64,000 nucleotides of DNA. Origin: Sphingomonas sp. 1F27F7B. GTDB taxonomy: Bacteria; Pseudomonadota; Alphaproteobacteria; Sphingomonadales; Sphingomonadaceae. The stretch's first letter is position 1. Each line of letters begins with the position of its first letter. The notes beneath the pieces are model-generated. The model ran no database searches, had not been told where the DNA came from, and was given only the letters and a program-made list of their open reading frames with translations. The stretch covers positions 1-64,000 of the forward strand of contig NZ_SCMK01000002.1 in the NCBI RefSeq assembly GCF_005503355.1, read 5' to 3'. The position numbers and the translations under genes are program-made. Below are positions 8,952-20,074 of the stretch, piece after piece.

Positions 8952-10060
8952 CAGGCCTCGCCCGCCAGCTTCCGCAGCGCCGCGATCACGCCGCGCGTCT
9001 CGTCCTCGGTGCCGATGGTGATGCGCAGGCCGTGCGGGAGCCCCTGCCCCGGCAGCCAGCGGACGATATAGCCGGCGTCCATCAGCCCCCTGTACGCCGC
9101 CTCGGCGGTGAGCTGGCCCTCGAACAGCACCAGCACGAAATTGGCCTGGCTCGGCACCGCGCGCAGGCCCTTGTTGCCCAGCTTGGCGATCTCGTCGGCG
9201 AACCAGCGGCGCCACTCGGCATTGTGCGCCTTGGTGTGCGCGACGAAATCGGTGTCGCCGAGCGCCGCGACTGCTGCCGCGGTGCCCGCGATGGTGATCG
9301 AGAAAGGCAGACGGATGCGGTGCATCGCCTCGATGATCGGCGCCGCGGCATAGCCCCAGCCGATCCGCTCGGCGGCGAGGCCGTACATCTTGGAGAAGGT
9401 GCGCGTCACCAGCACGTTGGGCGCGGTGCGGGCCAGTTCCATGCCGCCGTCATCGTCGTCGCCCTCGATATATTCGGCATAGGCGTGGTCGAGGACGAGC
9501 AGGACATGGCCCGGCAGGCCGGCATGGAGGCGCAGGATCTCGTTGCGCGGCGCATAGGTGCCGGTGGGATTGTTGGGATTGGCCACGAAGACGATCCTGG
9601 TCTTCTCGGTCACCGAGGCCAGGATCGCGTCGACATCGGTCGCATAGTCCTTGTCCGGCGCCACCACCGGCGTCGCGCCGACCCGGCGGGTGGCGATCGG
9701 GTACACGGTGAAGCCGTAATGGACGTAGATGATCTCGTCGCCCGGGCCGGCAAAGGCGCCGGCGGCGAGATGGAGCACTTCGTCCGAGCCGTTGCCATAG
9801 ATGATCCGCCCAGGATCGAGGCCGTATCTGGCGGCGATCGTCTCGCGGAGTTCGACCGCGCTGGCGTCGGGATAGCGCTCGAGGCTGGTCGCGGCGGTGA
9901 GGAACGCCTCGCGCGCCCTGGGCGAAGTGCCGAGCGGATTCTCGTTGGACGAGAGCTTCGACACCTTGCGGCCGTCATCGGTGGTGGAACGCCCCGGTAC
10001 ATAGGGGGCGATTTCCATGATCCAGGGCTTGGGCCGAGGGCTATCGGAGTGTGCGGTCAT
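8951..10060 (-). CDS. hisC: Histidinol-phosphate aminotransferase
   Basis: PLP-dependent class I/II aminotransferase, 369 residues, acting in histidine synthesis; in operons with tyrA it often also serves aromatic amino acids. Seen: NENPLGTSP near the N-terminus, NGSDEVLHL, FVANPNNPTGT, and TFSKMYGLAAERIGW with the PLP lysine. The RITIGTEDE segment near the C-terminus is also typical. The ATG at 10060 was chosen because the frame upstream has no family similarity. It faces the FAD oxidase gene divergently with 84 bp between. Confidence 0.93.
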   Translation of the reverse strand: MTAHSDSPRPKPWIMEIAPYVPGRSTTDDGRKVSKLSSNENPLGTSPRAREAFLTAATSLERYPDASAVELRETIAARYGLDPGRIIYGNGSDEVLHLAAGAFAGPGDEIIYVHYGFTVYPIATRRVGATPVVAPDKDYATDVDAILASVTEKTRIVFVANPNNPTGTYAPRNEILRLHAGLPGHVLLVLDHAYAEYIEGDDDDGGMELARTAPNVLVTRTFSKMYGLAAERIGWGYAAAPIIEAMHRIRLPFSITIAGTAAAVAALGDTDFVAHTKAHNAEWRRWFADEIAKLGNKGLRAVPSQANFVLVLFEGQLTAEAAYRGLMDAGYIVRWLPGQGLPHGLRITIGTEDETRGVIAALRKLAGEA

Positions 10061-10144
10061 GGCCGCGCGGCTTGGCGGAATGGTTACCGGATGGCAAGGG
10101 TCAGGCTCTAGGGCTTCATGGTTAAAGGGAGCCGGGGAGGGGCA

Positions 10145-11692
10145 ATGCGGGGGAACGGCATCGTCTGGCGCGCACTGGAAGCGGCGCGGCGACGCAATCT
10201 GGAAGCGGCCGGCGAGCCGATGCCGGTCAAGGGCGCGAGCGGCGCGACGCGGCGCGCGGTGCTGCGGGCGATCACCGCGGCCGGCATGGCCGGCGCCCTG
10301 CCTCGTCCGGCCGCGGCGCAGCCCGCCGGACGCGTGGCGATCATCGGCGGCGGCATTGCCGGCCTGAGCGCGCTTCACCATCTGCGCCGGGCAGGCGTCG
10401 ATGCCCATCTCTACGAAGGCCGTGCCCGCACCGGCGGGCGGATGTACACGCACAGGGCAGGCGACTGGACGTTCGAGGCCGGCGGCCAGCTGGTCAACAC
10501 CGACCATTACGACATGCACGCGCTGCTCAAGCGCTTCGGCGTGGCGCTGATCGACCGCAAGAACGCGCCGCACGATACGCTGATCCTGGCGAATGGCCGG
10601 CTCGTCACCGACGCAGAGCTGGCCACCGCGCTGCGCCCGATCGCCGCGCAGATCGCCAGCGACGCCGACCGGCTCGACCGGGACCATGCCCGTGTCGCGC
10701 CCGACCTCGATCGCCTGTCGATCCACGACTATCTCGAAAGCCACGCCGCGCGGATTGGCGAGCCCTGGGTCCGCCAGCTGCTGGAGGCGACCAGCCGCAC
10801 CGAATATGGCGTCGAGCCGAAGCGCGCCTCGGCCATCGAGCTGATCTTCAACTTGCCGACGGTGGACGGCCGGCGCGCCGAAGTGCTGGGCGGCGCCGAC
10901 GAACGCTATGTGATCGAGGGCGGCAGTTCGGCACTGATCGAGGCGATGACCGCATTCCATGCCGACCGGATCACCACCGGCAAGCGCCTGCACCGCGTCG
11001 AGCCGGGACTGAAGCTTCATTTCCTCGACGGTTCGATCGCGCATGCCGACACGCTGATCGTCGCGGTGCCCGGGCCGCTCACGCGCCAGATCGATTTCCG
11101 GGTGCCCCTTCCCGCCGCGTGGCGCGCCTTCATCGGCGAGATGGAGCTGGGCTTCAACGAAAAGGTCCAGTCGGGCACCGACGCGACGCCGTGGCGCCAT
11201 CCGATGGGCGTGGGCGGCGAGCTGTGGCAGACCGACCCGCAGGCCGGCTGGGCGCTGGGCTGGGACGGCAGCGTCCACCGCAAGGACGGGCTCTCGCCGG
11301 TGTGGACCTGGTTCCTGGGCGGCGACGAAGTGCGCCGCGCCGAAGCCGAAACGCCTTCGGCGCTGGCGGCACGCTTCGCCGCCAGCGCCGCCCCCGCCAT
11401 CCCCGGGTTGATCGAGGCGGCCACCGGCCCCTTTACCCGCACCAACTGGCATGCCCAGGCACTCACGCTCGGCGCCTATTGCAACTATGCCCCGGGCCAG
11501 CTCACGCGGTTCTCGAACCTGCTGTGCGTGGAGGGCAAGGGCGGCAACCAGGTGCCGCATGCGGGGCGCATCTGGTTCGCGGGCGAACATCTCTCGGACG
11601 CCTTTCCGGGGTATATGAACGGCGCCGCGCAGACCGGGCGGATGGCCGCCGCCGCCATCCTCGGCAGCCCCATCGATGCCAAGGCCGCTTGA
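10145..11692 (+). CDS. Flavin-containing amine oxidase family protein, Tat-exported
   Basis: A 515-residue FAD enzyme of the amine oxidase/monoamine oxidase superfamily. The N-terminus has a twin-arginine signal ([18 protein letters not shown], about 35-52), so the folded FAD protein is probably exported. The FAD-binding motif [14 protein letters not shown] follows, then the GRARTGGRM block; near the C-terminus [19 protein letters not shown] binds the flavin again. ATG at 10145 was preferred to an in-frame ATG 27 bases upstream because GGGGAGGGGC lies just before it. Substrate is unknown: a primary amine, polyamine or amino acid are possible. Confidence 0.85.
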   Translation: MRGNGIVWRALEAARRRNLEAAGEPMPVKGASGATRRAVLRAITAAGMAGALPRPAAAQPAGRVAIIGGGIAGLSALHHLRRAGVDAHLYEGRARTGGRMYTHRAGDWTFEAGGQLVNTDHYDMHALLKRFGVALIDRKNAPHDTLILANGRLVTDAELATALRPIAAQIASDADRLDRDHARVAPDLDRLSIHDYLESHAARIGEPWVRQLLEATSRTEYGVEPKRASAIELIFNLPTVDGRRAEVLGGADERYVIEGGSSALIEAMTAFHADRITTGKRLHRVEPGLKLHFLDGSIAHADTLIVAVPGPLTRQIDFRVPLPAAWRAFIGEMELGFNEKVQSGTDATPWRHPMGVGGELWQTDPQAGWALGWDGSVHRKDGLSPVWTWFLGGDEVRRAEAETPSALAARFAASAAPAIPGLIEAATGPFTRTNWHAQALTLGAYCNYAPGQLTRFSNLLCVEGKGGNQVPHAGRIWFAGEHLSDAFPGYMNGAAQTGRMAAAAILGSPIDAKAA

Positions 11693-11724
11693 ACCGCAGC
11701 GCGCAGCCTCCTAACGACCGCGGG

Positions 11725-12861
11725 ATGTCCGAAGATCCGCGTTACGGCACTGGCCGCTCGGTGACGCTGCCGGGGCCGCTGCGCCTCGATGGCGGCGGAC
11801 TGCTGTCGCCGCTCGACATCGGCTACGAGACCTATGGCACCCTCGCGCCCGATGGCGGCAACGCGATCCTGGTCTGTCACGCGCTGACCGGCGACCAGCA
11901 TGTCGCTTCCGAACACCCGCGCACCGGCAAGCCCGGCTGGTGGATGCGCATGGTGGGACCGGGCAAGCCGATCGACACCGACCGCTATTTCGTCGTCTGC
12001 TCGAATGTGCTCGGCAGCTGCCTGGGCAGTTCGGGCCCGGCGACGGTCAATCCCGCTACCGGCAAGCCCTGGGGGATGGGCTTCCCGGTGATCACCATCC
12101 GCGACATGGTCCGCGCCCAGGCGATGCTGCTCGATCACCTGGGCGTGGGAAAGCTGTTCGCCGTGGTCGGCGGCTCGATGGGCGGCATGCAGGCGCTGAG
12201 CTGGGCGGCGACCTTTCCGGAGCGCGTCGCCTCGGCCGTGGTCATCGCCAGTGCGGCGCGGCACTCCGCACAGAACATCGCGTTCCACGAAGTCGGCCGC
12301 CAGGCGGTGATGGCCGATCCCAAATGGCGCGGCGGCGACTATTATGGCGACAATGATCCTCCCGCCGCCGGGCTGGCGGTGGCGCGGATGGCGGCGCACA
12401 TCACTTATCTCTCCGAAGCCGGGCTCACTGCCAAGTTCGGGCGCAAGCTGCAGAGCCGCCCAGAGAAACCGGACGGCGCCAAGACCTTCGGCTTCGATGC
12501 CGATTTCCAGGTCGAAAGCTATCTGCGCCACCAGGGCCTGGCATTCGTCGACCGGTTCGACGCCAATTCCTATCTCTACATCACGCGCGCGCTCGACTAT
12601 TTCGACCTGGCCGAGGAGCATGGCGGGCTGCTCGCCGATGCCTTCAGGGGCAATGGCACGCGTTTCTGCGTGGTGAGCTTCGACACCGACTGGCTCTATC
12701 CGACGAGCGAATCGCGCACCATCGTCCATGCGCTCAACGCCGCGGGCGCGCGGGCGAGCTTCGTCGAGTTGAAATCGCCGTTCGGCCACGACGCCTTCCT
12801 GCTCGACAGTCCGGAGCTCGACCGCGTGGTGCGCGGCTTTCTGGAAGCGGGGGCAGCATGA
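11725..12861 (+). CDS. metX: Homoserine O-acyltransferase MetX
   Basis: Alpha/beta-hydrolase fold enzyme of 378 residues that acylates homoserine in methionine synthesis. The nucleophile is Ser151 in GGSMGGMQ, with Asp322 (SFDTDWLYP) and His355 (PFGHDAF) completing the triad by alignment. The CHALTGDQH and GSCLGSSGP segments are family hallmarks. Acetyl- versus succinyl-CoA use cannot be read safely from the sequence. An in-frame TTG overlapping the preceding stop exists, but the ATG is preferred. It heads a row with a GNAT gene and metW, the partner needed by MetX in several proteobacteria. Confidence 0.94.
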   Translation: MSEDPRYGTGRSVTLPGPLRLDGGGLLSPLDIGYETYGTLAPDGGNAILVCHALTGDQHVASEHPRTGKPGWWMRMVGPGKPIDTDRYFVVCSNVLGSCLGSSGPATVNPATGKPWGMGFPVITIRDMVRAQAMLLDHLGVGKLFAVVGGSMGGMQALSWAATFPERVASAVVIASAARHSAQNIAFHEVGRQAVMADPKWRGGDYYGDNDPPAAGLAVARMAAHITYLSEAGLTAKFGRKLQSRPEKPDGAKTFGFDADFQVESYLRHQGLAFVDRFDANSYLYITRALDYFDLAEEHGGLLADAFRGNGTRFCVVSFDTDWLYPTSESRTIVHALNAAGARASFVELKSPFGHDAFLLDSPELDRVVRGFLEAGAA

Positions 12862-13295
12862 GCGACTATCGCATCTCGTTCGACAAGGCCGAGCTCGACC
12901 TCGACCTGATCCATGCATTCCTGAGCGGTTCCTATTGGGCCAAGGGCATCCCGCGCCACATCGTCGAGAACGCGATCCGCCATTCCTTCTGCGCCGCAGC
13001 CTTCGCCAAGGACGAGGCGGGCCAGGACGAGCAGGTCGGCTTTGCCCGGGTCATCACGGATCATGCCACCTTCGCCTATCTGGCCGATGTCTTCGTGCTG
13101 CCGGCGCACCGCGGCAAGGGCGTCGCCATGCAGATGCTCGAGGCGGTGCAGGCACATCCCGAGCTTGCGGGCCTGCGCCGCTGGCTGCTGTTCACGCGCG
13201 ACATGCAGCCGCTCTACGCCAAGCTCGGCTGGACCCAGATCCCGCATCCCGAACGCTGCATGGAGCGGCACGAGGTGGACCTCTACACGCGATGA
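12858..13295 (+). CDS. GNAT family N-acetyltransferase
   Basis: A 145-residue acetyltransferase with the GNAT fold: the beta4 segment [23 protein letters not shown] contains the acetyl-CoA loop (R-G-K-G). The rest of the core ([21 protein letters not shown] at the start, [11 protein letters not shown] near the end) fits small GNAT proteins of the YjhQ type. It overlaps metX by ATGA and metW by ATGA, so it is translated with the methionine pair. The substrate is unknown. Link to methionine may be only positional. Confidence 0.88.
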   Translation: MSDYRISFDKAELDLDLIHAFLSGSYWAKGIPRHIVENAIRHSFCAAAFAKDEAGQDEQVGFARVITDHATFAYLADVFVLPAHRGKGVAMQMLEAVQAHPELAGLRRWLLFTRDMQPLYAKLGWTQIPHPERCMERHEVDLYTR

Positions 13296-13915
13296 CGATG
13301 GTCAGCGGCTCCCAGATTCCGACCCCGGCAGCGCTGCGCCCGGACCTCGCGATCATCGCGGGCAATGTCGAGCGCGGCAGCAAGGTGCTCGACATCGGCT
13401 GTGGCGACGGAGCGCTGATGGCGGCGCTGCGCGACACGCGCCAGGTCGATGCCCGCGGGCTGGAACTCGACGCGGGCGACGTGGCGGCGGCGGTGAGCCG
13501 CGGGCTCTCGGTGGTGCAGGGCGACGCGGATACCGACCTGGCCGATTATCCCGACGACAGCTTCGACTATGCCATCCTCAGCCAGACGCTGCAGACCACC
13601 CGCCACCCGGACATGGTGCTGGAGAACCTGCTGCGCATCGGCAAGCGCGCCTTCGTCTCCTTCCCCAATTTCGCCCATTGGCGCGTGCGCGCCTCGCTGC
13701 TGTTCGGCGGGCGGATGCCGGTGACGCGGCTGCTGCCGGTCGAATGGTATGCCACGCCCAACATCCATCACGTGACCGTCGACGATTTCCGCGCATTCGT
13801 GCACGGCCGCGGGATCGCATTGGAAGGCAGCTGGTTCCTCTCGGGCGACCAGCGCACGGGATCGGCGATGGCCAATCTGTTCGCCGAACATGCGGTGTTC
13901 CTGCTGAGGAGGTGA
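13292..13915 (+). CDS. metW: Methionine biosynthesis protein MetW
   Basis: A 207-residue methyltransferase-fold protein. The SAM-binding motif is VLDIGCGDGALMAAL (about 33-47), followed by the typical MetW segments SQTLQTTRHPDMVLENLLRI and SFPNFAHWRVRASLLFGGRMPVT. MetW is known to act together with MetX in homoserine acylation in several bacteria; its own methyl-transfer activity is doubtful. It starts in the ATGA overlap with the GNAT gene. A downstream ATG two codons on is also possible. Confidence 0.94.
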   Translation: MTMVSGSQIPTPAALRPDLAIIAGNVERGSKVLDIGCGDGALMAALRDTRQVDARGLELDAGDVAAAVSRGLSVVQGDADTDLADYPDDSFDYAILSQTLQTTRHPDMVLENLLRIGKRAFVSFPNFAHWRVRASLLFGGRMPVTRLLPVEWYATPNIHHVTVDDFRAFVHGRGIALEGSWFLSGDQRTGSAMANLFAEHAVFLLRR

Positions 13916-13919
13916 TGCG

Positions 13920-14774
13920 ATGCGGACGGTGAAGCGGGTGCATCCGGCCTTTCGCGACGACATCGGCGACCTGATCACGCGACGGCCGGTGCCGGGCCCG
14001 GCGATCGGGCATGTCGGCGCCTTCCTGTTCCTCAATCATCACGGCCCGCAGACCTATCCGCCGGACAATCGCGGCCTGCCCTTTGGCCCGCACCCGCATC
14101 GTGGCTTCGAGACGGTGACGTTCATCCTGGCAGGCGAGCTGGCGCATACCGACAGCGCCGGCCATGCCAGCGTCATTCGGGCCGGCGGCATCCAGTGGAT
14201 GACCGCGGGCAGCGGCATCGTCCATGCCGAAGTCTCGCCGAGCGGCTTCAAGCGCGCCGGCGGACCAATGGAGATCCTCCAGCTCTGGGTAAATCTGCCC
14301 GCCCGGCTCAAGATGACTGCGCCGCGCTATATCGGCGCCCAGGCCGAGGCGATTCCGGCGATCGCTGCGGGCGGCGCCACCGTCCATCTGGTCGCCGGCA
14401 GGTTCGGCGGGGCCGAGGGCGTGGTCGCTTCGCTGACCGGCGTCTTCCTGACCTGGGTCGAGATCGCGACCGGCGGCAGCGTGACGTTCGACCGTCTCGA
14501 GGGGCGCGACGTGTTCCTCTATGGCGTGCGGGGAGCGTTCCACGTGGAAGAGACGCGTGTCGAGCACTTCCATCTCGCCGAGCTGACCCCGGGCGATGCA
14601 GTGACCATCACCGCTTCCGAGCCGGCGCTGCTCCTGTTCGGCCATGCCGCGCCGATCGACGAGCCGATCGTGGCGCACGGGCCTTTCGTGATGAACAGCG
14701 AAGCCGAGATCCGCCAGGCTTTCGCCGATTACCAGGCGGGCAGGTTCGGCGTCGCCGAGATCGTCGAAGCCTGA
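13920..14774 (+). CDS. Pirin family protein
   Basis: A 284-residue bicupin of the pirin family (homologues act as quercetin dioxygenases or as redox/regulatory proteins). The metal-binding block HPHRGFETVTFIL at about 59-71 and QWMTAGSGIVHAE at about 92-104 supply the His/Glu ligands. The C-terminal cupin ends with the EPIVAHGPFVMN segment, also typical. A strong AGGAGGTGAT lies across the metW stop, six or so bases before the chosen ATG, so it is likely co-translated with the metX-metW row. In vivo substrate is unknown. Confidence 0.92.
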   Translation: MRTVKRVHPAFRDDIGDLITRRPVPGPAIGHVGAFLFLNHHGPQTYPPDNRGLPFGPHPHRGFETVTFILAGELAHTDSAGHASVIRAGGIQWMTAGSGIVHAEVSPSGFKRAGGPMEILQLWVNLPARLKMTAPRYIGAQAEAIPAIAAGGATVHLVAGRFGGAEGVVASLTGVFLTWVEIATGGSVTFDRLEGRDVFLYGVRGAFHVEETRVEHFHLAELTPGDAVTITASEPALLLFGHAAPIDEPIVAHGPFVMNSEAEIRQAFADYQAGRFGVAEIVEA

Positions 14775-14785
14775 ACTTCCGGACC

Positions 14786-15220
14786 TTAGCGCTTCACGCC
14801 CCAGTTGACGGTGACGTTGGTGACCGCAGTGCCCGATTCGGCCATCACGCGCAGCGTGCGCCGGTCGCCCTCCACCGCGCTGAACGACTTGCCGTCCTCG
14901 ACTCCGAGCGACATTCCGGAGGCGAGCGCCCGCTGCTTCGACCAGGCCAGGATCGTCGAGGGCGAAGCGAAATCGGTGTAGATCACCGTGCCGCTGCGCT
15001 TCCCCGTCACTGCGACTTCGCCACTGGTGCAGCTGATGATCTTGGCTTCCTTGTAGACCGGCACGAAATCGGGCTTGTCGTTGCAGGTGCCGGCGGCGAC
15101 CTTGGCGGGCACGCCCTTCGAGGTCGCCTCGATCACATTCTGCGCGGCGGGATCGTTGGTCGTCTTGGGGCCGCCACAGGCCGCCGCCAGCAAGGCCAAT
15201 CCAGTCACCGCGCCACGCAT
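14786..15220 (-). CDS. Small lipoprotein of unknown function
   Basis: A 144-residue protein with a lipoprotein signal: hydrophobic GAVTGLALL followed by lipobox LAAAC, with Cys about position 15. The start (ATG at 15220) has AAAGGAT upstream; a longer frame reaching to 15391 is only an overlap with ssb. The mature part has two further cysteines (GTCNDKP, IISCTSG) that could form a disulfide in the periplasm. No known domain is recognised with confidence. It lies just downstream of ssb on the same strand. Confidence 0.75.
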   Translation of the reverse strand: MRGAVTGLALLAAACGGPKTTNDPAAQNVIEATSKGVPAKVAAGTCNDKPDFVPVYKEAKIISCTSGEVAVTGKRSGTVIYTDFASPSTILAWSKQRALASGMSLGVEDGKSFSAVEGDRRTLRVMAESGTAVTNVTVNWGVKR

Positions 15221-15237
15221 GGAGATCCTTTCGCAGT

Positions 15238-15789
15238 TCAGAACGGAACGTCGTCGTCCAGATCGTCCGGGAAGCCGCCGCCGAAGCTGCCGCTGCCGCC
15301 ACCGCCCGAACGCTGGCCGCCGCTGTTGAAATTGCCGCCGCCGCGACTGGAGGACTGACCGGCAAACTCGTCGCCGCCGCCCGAGTTCCAATCGTCACCG
15401 CCCGAGGAACGGCCGCCACCACCACCGCCACCGCCGGGCGCGCCGTCGAGCATGGTGAGCACCGAGTTGAAGCCCTGGAGCACGATCTCGGTCGAATAGC
15501 GGTCCTGGCCGTTCTGGTCCTGCCATTTGCGGGTGGTCAGCGCGCCTTCGATATAGACCTTGCTGCCCTTGCGCAGATAGCGCTCGGCGACATTCGCCAG
15601 GCCTTCGTTGAAGACCTTGACCGTGTGCCACTCGGTCTTTTCCTTGCGCTCGCCCGAGTTGCGATCCTTCCAGCTTTCCGAGGTGGCGATGCGCAGCTCG
15701 ACCACCTTGCCGCCATTCTGGAAGCTGCGGCTCTCCGGATCGCGCCCGAGATTGCCCACCAGGATCACTTTGTTGACGCTGCCCGCCAT
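15238..15789 (-). CDS. ssb: Single-stranded DNA-binding protein
   Basis: Replication and repair protein, 183 residues, that coats single-stranded DNA as a tetramer. The OB fold covers about 1-115 ([39 protein letters not shown]). A long Gly/Ser/Arg-rich linker follows, ending in the acidic tip DDLDDDVPF that docks partner proteins such as PriA and RecO. Divergent from the DUF4169 gene with about 75 bp between. Assignment is secure. Confidence 0.98.
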   Translation of the reverse strand: MAGSVNKVILVGNLGRDPESRSFQNGGKVVELRIATSESWKDRNSGERKEKTEWHTVKVFNEGLANVAERYLRKGSKVYIEGALTTRKWQDQNGQDRYSTEIVLQGFNSVLTMLDGAPGGGGGGGGRSSGGDDWNSGGGDEFAGQSSSRGGGNFNSGGQRSGGGGSGSFGGGFPDDLDDDVPF

Positions 15790-15864
15790 GGAAACTCCGC
15801 TTCGAAAATCGTATCGGCGGCAATGCGTGCTGCACTCCGCCCGTGAACGAATGGGGTACTATCC

Positions 15865-16038
15865 TTGGCCGAGATCATCAACCTGAACCGGGCGCGGAAA
15901 GCCAAGGCACGTGTGGACAAGTCCGCCCGCGCCGACGAAAATCGCGCGCGCTTCGGCCGGACCAAGGCCGAGAAGCAGGCCGATGCCGCCGAAAAGGCGC
16001 GGATCGCCAGGACATTGGACGACGCCCGACGCGACTGA
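15865..16038 (+). CDS. DUF4169 family small protein
   Basis: A 57-residue, highly charged protein beginning MAEIINLNRARKAKA when the TTG start is read as Met, which matches the DUF4169 family of alphaproteobacteria. It is mostly helical and rich in K, R, A and E. The TTG at 15865 is preceded by GGGG about ten bases upstream; the nearby ATG is out of frame. Its function is unknown. It lies divergent from ssb and convergent to feoB. Confidence 0.8.
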   Translation: MAEIINLNRARKAKARVDKSARADENRARFGRTKAEKQADAAEKARIARTLDDARRD

Positions 16039-16051
16039 CCCGGCCATTCCG

Positions 16052-16072
16052 CCTCTCCTCCAGGGGGAGAGG
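16052..16072. terminator. GC hairpin between DUF4169 gene and feoB
   Basis: CCTCTCC pairs with GGAGAGG around loop TCCAGGG. It lies 13 bases after the DUF4169 stop and faces the feoB end. No T-run follows on either strand, so it may only slow or protect transcript ends. Weak call. Confidence 0.35.
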
Positions 16073-16147
16073 ACAACGGACGAAGTCCTGCATTGCAAGG
16101 CCGGCGATGCCCGACGGGGACGGCCATGGGAAATTCGCGTACCGCGC

Positions 16148-17994
<1,847 letters not shown>

Positions 17995-17998
<4 letters not shown>

Positions 17999-18279
17999 GG
18001 CCGCGGGCTGACATGTATCGCCGAAGCGACGTGACGCCGCAGCGCCACGATCATCCGGCCGATGCGGCAGGCGATCGGCCCACCTCCAAGCAGGCCCGAC
18101 TTGTGGAGCAGCTCCACCTCGACGCCCTCGTCCAGCCCCAGCTCGCGCAGGCGCCGGCCCTCGGGCTCGCTCAGCTTGCTCCAGTCGATCGTGGCGACGG
18201 CAGCGGGCTTGTGGCGGGGCAGGCTGGCGAGCGGTACGGGCACAGGAATCGCAGCGGGGGCATTCATGCTGCGAGTCAT
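17995..18279 (-). CDS. feoA: Ferrous iron transport protein FeoA
   Basis: Small SH3-like partner of FeoB, about 94 residues (90 if the ATG at 18267 is used). The core has LRELGLDEGVEVELL and ALRRHVASAIHV, typical of FeoA. No clear Shine-Dalgarno separates the two possible ATG starts; the shorter form would leave the candidate Fur box outside the coding region. It overlaps feoB by ATGA and so is coupled to it. Confidence 0.9.
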
Positions 18280-18289
18280 TATCAATTGC
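18271..18289 (-). promoter_or_regulatory. Candidate Fur box upstream of feoA
   Basis: On the minus strand the 19-mer GCAATTGATAATGACTCGC is an imperfect inverted repeat with the TGATAATGA core shared with Fur boxes. It covers the longer feoA start or lies just upstream of the shorter one. Position next to an Fe(II) import operon supports the idea; the match is partial. Confidence 0.4.
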
Positions 18290-18433
18290 GGAAGGCTGGC
18301 GCCAGTGGGATATGTCCCGCCCTTCCCCTCTCCGCCATTCCGGCCCTGTGCCGGACAGGAAGTTCACGGGCATCGGGCACGGCGCGATACTCCCCGGAAC
18401 CGGGGGATGGTCGGTGATTGCGAGCGTCCGCGC

Positions 18434-19093
18434 TCAGACCGCGGGGTAGCGCAGCCGGCCGACGAAGCGGGAGAGGCTGAAGCGATGCTCGGGCGGCGTC
18501 AGCCACTTCGCCTTGGCGCGCTCGAACTGCATGATGTTCTCGATCCGGCGGGCGAGAAAGGCGCGCGTATCGGCATGGCCTTCGCTCTCGTCGTCGAGGA
18601 ACACCGCGATCGTCGCGGCATAGACGGCGCCGAGCGTCATGCGCTTGGAATAATGGTTGTAGTCGGTCGCCGTGTCGCCGGCGGCGCGCCACATCGCGTC
18701 CGCGGCGCGCCAGCCGAGCCTGGCCCCCCGCGCCGCGTTCTGCGGCATGGCGAGAATGGCAAGCGCGCGGCGCAGTGCCTCGCGGTGCGGGGCGGCAAGC
18801 TCGAGCCGCGCCTCGACCAGCGCCGTGATGCGCGCGCGGATCTTCATGCCGCCAAGCTGCTGCGGCGTGAAGCGGGCGAGCATCGCGGCATCGATCGCGG
18901 CGAACCAGGCATCGATCATCGCCACGGGCCCGTCGGTGAAGGCGAGGCGGGCGACGTCGCGATCGACACCGAGGCCGTCGGCCGCCGCATCGAGCGCGCG
19001 GTTGTTCCAGCCGTCGAACGCCGCATTGGCCGCCACTTCCGGCGCGAGCGCGGCGCGCAGTTCGTCGAGAGTCGCGTCCTTCAGGTCCATCAT
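18434..19093 (-). CDS. COQ9 family ubiquinone biosynthesis protein
   Basis: A 219-residue helical protein of the COQ9 family, a lipid-binding accessory factor that presents ubiquinone intermediates to biosynthetic enzymes. Seen: GWNNRALDAAADGLGVD near the start, and the C-terminal segment WRAAGDTATDYNHYSKRMTL with the AVYAATIAVFLDD helix, typical of COQ9. Fold is TetR-like without DNA-binding features. The start overlaps the EamA gene stop by ATGA. The family occurs in alphaproteobacteria and mitochondria. Confidence 0.92.
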   Translation of the reverse strand: MMDLKDATLDELRAALAPEVAANAAFDGWNNRALDAAADGLGVDRDVARLAFTDGPVAMIDAWFAAIDAAMLARFTPQQLGGMKIRARITALVEARLELAAPHREALRRALAILAMPQNAARGARLGWRAADAMWRAAGDTATDYNHYSKRMTLGAVYAATIAVFLDDESEGHADTRAFLARRIENIMQFERAKAKWLTPPEHRFSLSRFVGRLRYPAV

Positions 19094-20019
19094 GCCGGTT
19101 TAGCCCCCTCAGCTTCCGGCGCAACCCGCGCGCCGCCGCCGCGCACCAGCACCAGCGCGATCGCGACCAGCACCGCGCCGATGAAATCGGCGAGGCCGAG
19201 CCGCTCGCCATAGACGATCCAGCCCACCGCGCCCGCGACGATCGGCTGCGTGAGCAGGGCGATGCCGACGACGAGGGGCGAGAGATGGCCGATCGCATAG
19301 ATCATCAGCCCCTGCCCGATCACCTGGCTCGCCAGGGCCAGGCCGATCAGGATACCCCAATGTTCCGGCCAGAATTTCTCGCCGAACAACAGCGCCGCGA
19401 GCAGGAGGGGGAGCAGACTGGCGAGCGTGGAGAGCGCGAGCGCGGGGAGCGGCGCCATCGCTTCGCGCACCTTGCTCATCAGCACGAAATAGACGGTGTA
19501 GAGCGTGCCCGCGAGCAGGCACAGCAAGTCGCCGACCAGGTGCTCGGGCGAAAGCTGGTAGGAGCGGCCGAGCAGCAGCCCGGCCCCGGCCGCCGCGAGC
19601 GCCAGCGCGATTCCCTGGGTCTGCGTCGGCCACATGCGCGCGACGAGGAAGCCGTAGATCGGGTACATCAGCGTTGCCGAGTTGCCGAACAGCGTCGCAT
19701 TGGCCAGCGTGGTCTGGAGGATGCCGACATGCCAACTCGCCAGGTCCGCGGCAAAGGCGATGCCGCCGAGCGCGATCGGCAGCCACAGCCCGCGCGCCGG
19801 CGCGAAGGGACGTCTCTGCCCGGCAAAGGCCAGCGCGACCAGGATCGGCGCGGCAAGCGCGATCCGCCAGAAACCTGCCGCCACCGGCCCGACATCGGCC
19901 AGCCGCACGAACCACGGCCCGAAGGCAAGCGCGACGTTGCCGGTGAGCAGCGCCGCAATCGGCAACGCAGAGCCGATCTGCGGTGCGGTAGCTTTTCTTG
20001 GGGACCCGGGCCGATGCAT
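19090..20019 (-). CDS. DMT superfamily transporter (EamA domain)
   Basis: A 309-residue inner-membrane protein with ten predicted helices in two EamA repeats (about 25-155 and 165-295). The first repeat has ALAFGPWFVRLADVGPVAAGF and the second a LTQPIVAGAVGWIVYGE segment, both family hallmarks. It likely exports small metabolites or amino acids; the substrate is unknown. It is coupled to COQ9 by an ATGA overlap and divergent from the old yellow enzyme gene. Confidence 0.9.
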   Translation of the reverse strand: MHRPGSPRKATAPQIGSALPIAALLTGNVALAFGPWFVRLADVGPVAAGFWRIALAAPILVALAFAGQRRPFAPARGLWLPIALGGIAFAADLASWHVGILQTTLANATLFGNSATLMYPIYGFLVARMWPTQTQGIALALAAAGAGLLLGRSYQLSPEHLVGDLLCLLAGTLYTVYFVLMSKVREAMAPLPALALSTLASLLPLLLAALLFGEKFWPEHWGILIGLALASQVIGQGLMIYAIGHLSPLVVGIALLTQPIVAGAVGWIVYGERLGLADFIGAVLVAIALVLVRGGGARVAPEAEGAKPA

Positions 20020-20074
20020 GCGCCCCCTTAGCCACCTATTTGGCCGCCGTCACAGTCGTTAGGAGTTCGCGACG

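Noticed and set aside
11689..11691. TTG as an upstream start for metX
   Set aside because: Would couple to the preceding stop, but has no ribosome-binding site and no family similarity in the added residues.
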